Shown: piece after piece, positions 60,780 through 64,000 of the stretch | How the letters are laid out: each line of letters begins with the position of its first letter | How positions within the stretch are numbered: position 1 is the first letter of the stretch | Source of the DNA: Polaribacter sp. SA4-12 | Lineage (GTDB): Bacteria; Bacteroidota; Bacteroidia; Flavobacteriales; Flavobacteriaceae | Direction: 5' to 3' | Assembly (NCBI RefSeq): GCF_002163675.1 | Contig: NZ_CP019334.1 | Span: forward strand, 1,622,001 to 1,686,000 | DNA length: 64,000 bases | Translations under genes and position numbers: made by a program | The notes under the pieces: generated by a model | Database searches by the model: none | The model's input: only the letters and a program-made list of their open reading frames with translations | What the model was told of the DNA's origin: nothing

Positions 60780-63401
60780 ATGAAAACAATCTATTCAAGT
60801 AAATTTAAGGTTCTTTGCTCTCTGTTTCTAACGCTAGCAGTTTTAGGAATACAGGATGCAAACGCACAATTTTGGAAAAAGAAAAAAACGGAAACAAGTA
60901 AAACTTCTGATAAAAAAACGCCTCCAACAAAGAAAGAAAAATCAATTAAAGATTTAACGAAAAGCAGTAAAAAAATTGAAGGTTTATTTACTATTTATCA
61001 AGATACTGTAACTGGTTCTGTTAAACTTTTAATAAAAGAAGACCAGCTTAACAAAGATTTTATTTATTTCTCACAAATTGCAGATGGTGTTTTAGATGCT
61101 GGTCAATTTAGAGGAGCATACCAAGGTTCAAGTGTTTTTCATTTGAAAAAATATTTTAATAAATTAGATTTTTTTGTTCCTAATACTTCTTTCTATTTTG
61201 ATAAAAAAAGCGCACTTTCAAAATCTGCAAATGCGAATATAAGTGATGCAGTTATTGCTAGTGGAAAAATATTAGCAACAGATACTAAAAAAGGTGAATA
61301 TTTAATTGATGCTGATGCGTTATTTCTATCAGAATCTTTTACAAGAGTTAAAGGACCTAAAAGACCAGGTAGTTCTCCTTTAGCTTTTAGTTTAGGGAGA
61401 TTTGACAAGAATAAATCGAAAATAAATGAGATTAAAAATTATCCAGAAAATACAAATGTAAAAACAGAATATGTTTACAGTAATCCTACTGTATTAAATG
61501 GTGGTTCTGCTGCAGTTACTGATGGAAGAAATGTTTCTATCAAAGTTTTTCATACGTTTATGAATATGCCAGAAGAAGATTATTCACCAAGAATGGATGA
61601 TGCTAGAGTTGGATATTTCTTAACTGAAACAAACGATATGACAACAACTAAAACTATTAATTATAGAGATATGATTCATAGATGGAAGTTGGTTAAAAAA
61701 GATTCTAATGCTGCTATTTCAGAACCTGTAACACCAATTACTTGGTGGATAGAAAATACAACTCCAATAGAATGGAGAGAAACAATTAAAGAAGGAGTTT
61801 TAGCATGGAATGTTGCTTTTGAAAAAGCAGGATTTAAAAACGCAATGGTTGTAAAAGTACAACCAGATGATGCAGATTGGGATGCTGGTGATGTACGTTA
61901 CAATGTTTTACGTTGGACTTCTTCTCCTAATCCTCCATTTGGTGGTTATGGACCTAGTTTTGTAAACCCTAGAACAGGAGAAATTTTAGGTGCAGACATT
62001 ATGTTAGAATTTGTACATTTTACAAATAGAGTTTTCGCGGATAAATTATATAATGATGCTGCAGCTAATATGAAATTAGAAACTTTAGAAGAATTAAAAA
62101 CAAAACAATTCTTCGAAAACAAGAAACATACATTTTGTTCTATGGGACATGTAATGCATAATAACATGCAATTAGGGTCTGCAGTTTTACAAGCAACTGG
62201 TGCTTCTGATTTAGACATGGAAGCTCTTAAAAAAGAAGGAATGAAATCTTTAATTATGCACGAAGTTGGACATACTTTAGGTTTGAATCATAATATGAAA
62301 GCAAGTCAATTATTTTCTCCTGCACAATTAGCAGATGCTGCTTTTATTAAAGGAAAAGCTTTAACAGGTTCTGTTATGGATTATGCAGGTATTAATATTA
62401 CAAATGACAGAAGTAAACAAGGACAATATGCTGATATGGCTGTTGGACCTTATGATGTTTGGGCAATTCAATTCGGGTATCAAGATTTTAAAAATAATTC
62501 AGAAATGAGTTCATTATTAAATCAGTCAACAAAACCAGAATTAATTTTTGGTAATGATGCAGATGACATGCGTTCATCAAGTAATGGTATAGATCCAAGA
62601 GTTATGATTGGAGATTTATCTAATGATCAAATTACATATTCTGTAAATAGATTTGAATTGGTTAATTCTATGATGAAAAACTTAAAAACTCAATTCACAA
62701 AAAAAGGTGAAACTTATGAAGATTTAAGAAGAGCATTCTACACTTTACAAAATCAAAGCAGAGTTGCTGGTGGTGTTGTTTCTAGGTTTATTGGAGGTGT
62801 TTATGTAGACAGATCAACATTTGGTCAAGAAGGCGGAACACAACCTTATACACCTGTTAGTTTAGCAGATCAAAAAAGAGCAATGGCTGCTATGAAAAAA
62901 TATGTTTTTGCTTCAGATGCATTTGATGCTCCTAAAGAAGTTTATAACTATTTAGCGAGACAAAGAAGAGGATATAATTTCTTTGGAAGAACAGAAGATC
63001 CAAAAATTAACGAACAAGTTTTAGCATATCAAACATCTGTATTATCTCATTTAATGCATCCAAATACTTTACAAAGAATTTCTAACTCAGAATTATATGG
63101 TAACGAATACAAGTTATCTTCATTTATGACTGATTTAAATAGCATGATATTTAAACAAGATGTTTATGGAAGTATCAATTCTTTTCGTCAGAATTTGCAA
63201 GCTGTGTACACAAAAAGATTAATTGATATGATTTCTGGTAAAGCTAGCAGTAGATTTACAGTTGCTGCAAAATCTATGGCTATTTATAATCTAAAGAATA
63301 TTAAAACTTGGGTTAGTAATGGTAAAGGTGATTTAGCTACAAAAGCACATAAAAATCATTTAAAAACATTAATTACAAATGCAATGAAGGAGATTAAATA
63401 A
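60780..63401 (+). CDS. secreted zinc metalloprotease, DUF5117/metzincin-like
   Basis: 873 aa; signal peptide ends ANAQFW (residue about 30), followed by a basic Lys/Thr-rich stretch. Residues about 65-230 are a DUF5117-type domain. MHEVGHTLGLNHN (His494-His504) is a full HExxHxxxxxH metzincin zinc site, and GSVMDYAG downstream gives the Met-turn. The C-terminal third is helical. Exported and probably periplasmic or surface located. Terminator follows. Confidence 0.92.
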   Translation: MKTIYSSKFKVLCSLFLTLAVLGIQDANAQFWKKKKTETSKTSDKKTPPTKKEKSIKDLTKSSKKIEGLFTIYQDTVTGSVKLLIKEDQLNKDFIYFSQIADGVLDAGQFRGAYQGSSVFHLKKYFNKLDFFVPNTSFYFDKKSALSKSANANISDAVIASGKILATDTKKGEYLIDADALFLSESFTRVKGPKRPGSSPLAFSLGRFDKNKSKINEIKNYPENTNVKTEYVYSNPTVLNGGSAAVTDGRNVSIKVFHTFMNMPEEDYSPRMDDARVGYFLTETNDMTTTKTINYRDMIHRWKLVKKDSNAAISEPVTPITWWIENTTPIEWRETIKEGVLAWNVAFEKAGFKNAMVVKVQPDDADWDAGDVRYNVLRWTSSPNPPFGGYGPSFVNPRTGEILGADIMLEFVHFTNRVFADKLYNDAAANMKLETLEELKTKQFFENKKHTFCSMGHVMHNNMQLGSAVLQATGASDLDMEALKKEGMKSLIMHEVGHTLGLNHNMKASQLFSPAQLADAAFIKGKALTGSVMDYAGINITNDRSKQGQYADMAVGPYDVWAIQFGYQDFKNNSEMSSLLNQSTKPELIFGNDADDMRSSSNGIDPRVMIGDLSNDQITYSVNRFELVNSMMKNLKTQFTKKGETYEDLRRAFYTLQNQSRVAGGVVSRFIGGVYVDRSTFGQEGGTQPYTPVSLADQKRAMAAMKKYVFASDAFDAPKEVYNYLARQRRGYNFFGRTEDPKINEQVLAYQTSVLSHLMHPNTLQRISNSELYGNEYKLSSFMTDLNSMIFKQDVYGSINSFRQNLQAVYTKRLIDMISGKASSRFTVAAKSMAIYNLKNIKTWVSNGKGDLATKAHKNHLKTLITNAMKEIK

Positions 63402-63421
63402 TCTTATAAAATATTTCTATT

Positions 63422-63455
63422 AAAAACCGCAATCAAATTGATTGCGGTTTTTTAT
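63422..63455 (+). terminator. Rho-independent terminator
   Basis: Stem AAAAACCGCAATC (63422-63434) with GATTGCGGTTTTT (63440-63452), loop AAATT; the T run overlaps the start of the next promoter box. Confidence 0.88.
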
Positions 63456-63460
63456 TTTTA
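63453..63460 (+). promoter_or_regulatory. -7-like box TATTTTTA four bases before an ATG
   Basis: TATTTTTA, then CAGT, then ATG 63465: the same geometry as at 24417 and 37126, with A instead of G in the last position. Confidence 0.4.
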
Positions 63461-63464
63461 CAGT

Positions 63465-64000
63465 ATGGCAAGAATTTTAATTACAGGTGGTACAGGTTTA
63501 GTTGGAAAAAGATTAACAGATATGTTAATTGATAAAAATCATGAAGTTGTAATTTTAAGCAGAAACCCAAAAAATGATAATGAATTTAAATGGGATATTT
63601 CATCTAATTATATTGATGAAAAAGCGCTTATAAATACAGATTACATTATTCATTTAGCAGGAGCTGGAATTGCAGATAAACGTTGGACTGAGAAAAGAAA
63701 ACAAGTAATTATTGATAGTAGAGTTAAAACTGCAAACTTACTTTTTGATAAGATAACTGCTTTAAAAATCAACTTAAAGGGGTTTATTTCTGCTTCAGGA
63801 ATTGGTTACTATGGAGCAGTAACTTCTGAAACAATTTTTGAAGAAACAGCTAAAGTTGGTACTGATTTCTTAGGTGATGTTTGCTATAAATGGGAACAAG
63901 CTGCACATCAATTTTCAACAAAAAATATACCAGTAACTATATTAAGGACTGGAATTGTTTTAGCTAAAAAAGGCGGAGCATTAGATAAAATGAAAACTCC
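63465..64000 (+). CDS. TIGR01777 family oxidoreductase, 3' end beyond the window
   Basis: The first 178 residues of an extended SDR: ARILITGGTGLVGKRL (NAD(P)-binding), HLAGAGIADKRWTEKRKQVI, SASGIGYYGA and GDVCYKWEQAAHQ, the marks of the SulA/YfcH epimerase-like group. The usual length is about 300 aa, so roughly a third is missing. Probably cytoplasmic; substrate unknown. The leader is close to zero if the box at 63453 is the promoter. Confidence 0.93.
   Translation, partial: MARILITGGTGLVGKRLTDMLIDKNHEVVILSRNPKNDNEFKWDISSNYIDEKALINTDYIIHLAGAGIADKRWTEKRKQVIIDSRVKTANLLFDKITALKINLKGFISASGIGYYGAVTSETIFEETAKVGTDFLGDVCYKWEQAAHQFSTKNIPVTILRTGIVLAKKGGALDKMKT

Overview
The window is chromosomal DNA from a marine-type Flavobacteriaceae (Bacteroidota); the gene set would fit a Polaribacter or Tenacibaculum relative, but the genus is inference. 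The DNA is very AT-rich (roughly 30% GC by eye). Promoters match the Bacteroidota -7 box TAnnTTTG, leaders are very short, and Shine-Dalgarno sites are not apparent. Many families are lineage markers: fused alpha/beta 2-oxoacid dehydrogenase E1, DUF2851, DUF5683 next to ParAB, a long LepB, WbqC, DUF4834, DUF5777, DUF6249, and TonB-C domains with the P-x-YPGC motif. No rRNA, tRNA or CRISPR array was recognised. No stretch longer than 300 bases lacks a gene.

Layout. 1-8 kb: end of a LOG-family gene, an M1-like envelope protein fused to a probable barrel, fused E1, DUF2851 and a nitroreductase. 8-16 kb: housekeeping run pepD, parA-parB-DUF5683-dapB-lepB-WbqC, then a Crp/Fnr regulator. 16 kb: a palindrome, a promoter and a terminator that look like a ~70-nt small RNA or attenuator. 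16.4-23 kb (minus): DUF4834, then a tight YfhO-GT4-GT4-flippase glycan operon. 23-31 kb (plus): outer-membrane transporter-like protein, GNAT-like protein, rsmE, membrane AraC regulator, lipoprotein, then DUF4159-bile acid symporter-PlsC. 31-37 kb (minus): GH3/beta-lactamase fusion, a short conserved protein, exonuclease, PPK2. 37-42.5 kb (plus): FAD oxidoreductase, then an ATP-grasp operon (RimB-like protease, rimK, aspartoacylase-like, TonB-C protein).

42.5-52.6 kb is the accessory-looking part. It holds two small repeat-bounded cassettes. One carries a PIN-domain gene broken by a frameshift and by loss of the first acidic residue; the other carries a secreted orphan. Between them lies a duplicated three-gene envelope module (OB-fold, YceI, DUF5777 barrel). 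The two copies are divergent around a membrane LytTR regulator and a c-type cytochrome lipoprotein. At 51-52.5 kb an ECF sigma/anti-sigma pair and a DUF6249 gene are divided by two mirror-image GTAACC-N16-CGTC promoters.

52.6-64 kb: an unknown membrane protein, DUF885 lipoprotein, M28 peptidase, YdeI/OmdA protein, a MoxR AAA/VWA pair, a metzincin-like secreted protease, and the start of a TIGR01777 oxidoreductase.

The best candidates for an undescribed system are the duplicated OB-YceI-DUF5777 locus with its LytTR regulator and shared promoter motif, the mirror-symmetric ECF control region, and the nested palindromic repeats (one frame, different inserts) that bound accessory genes.
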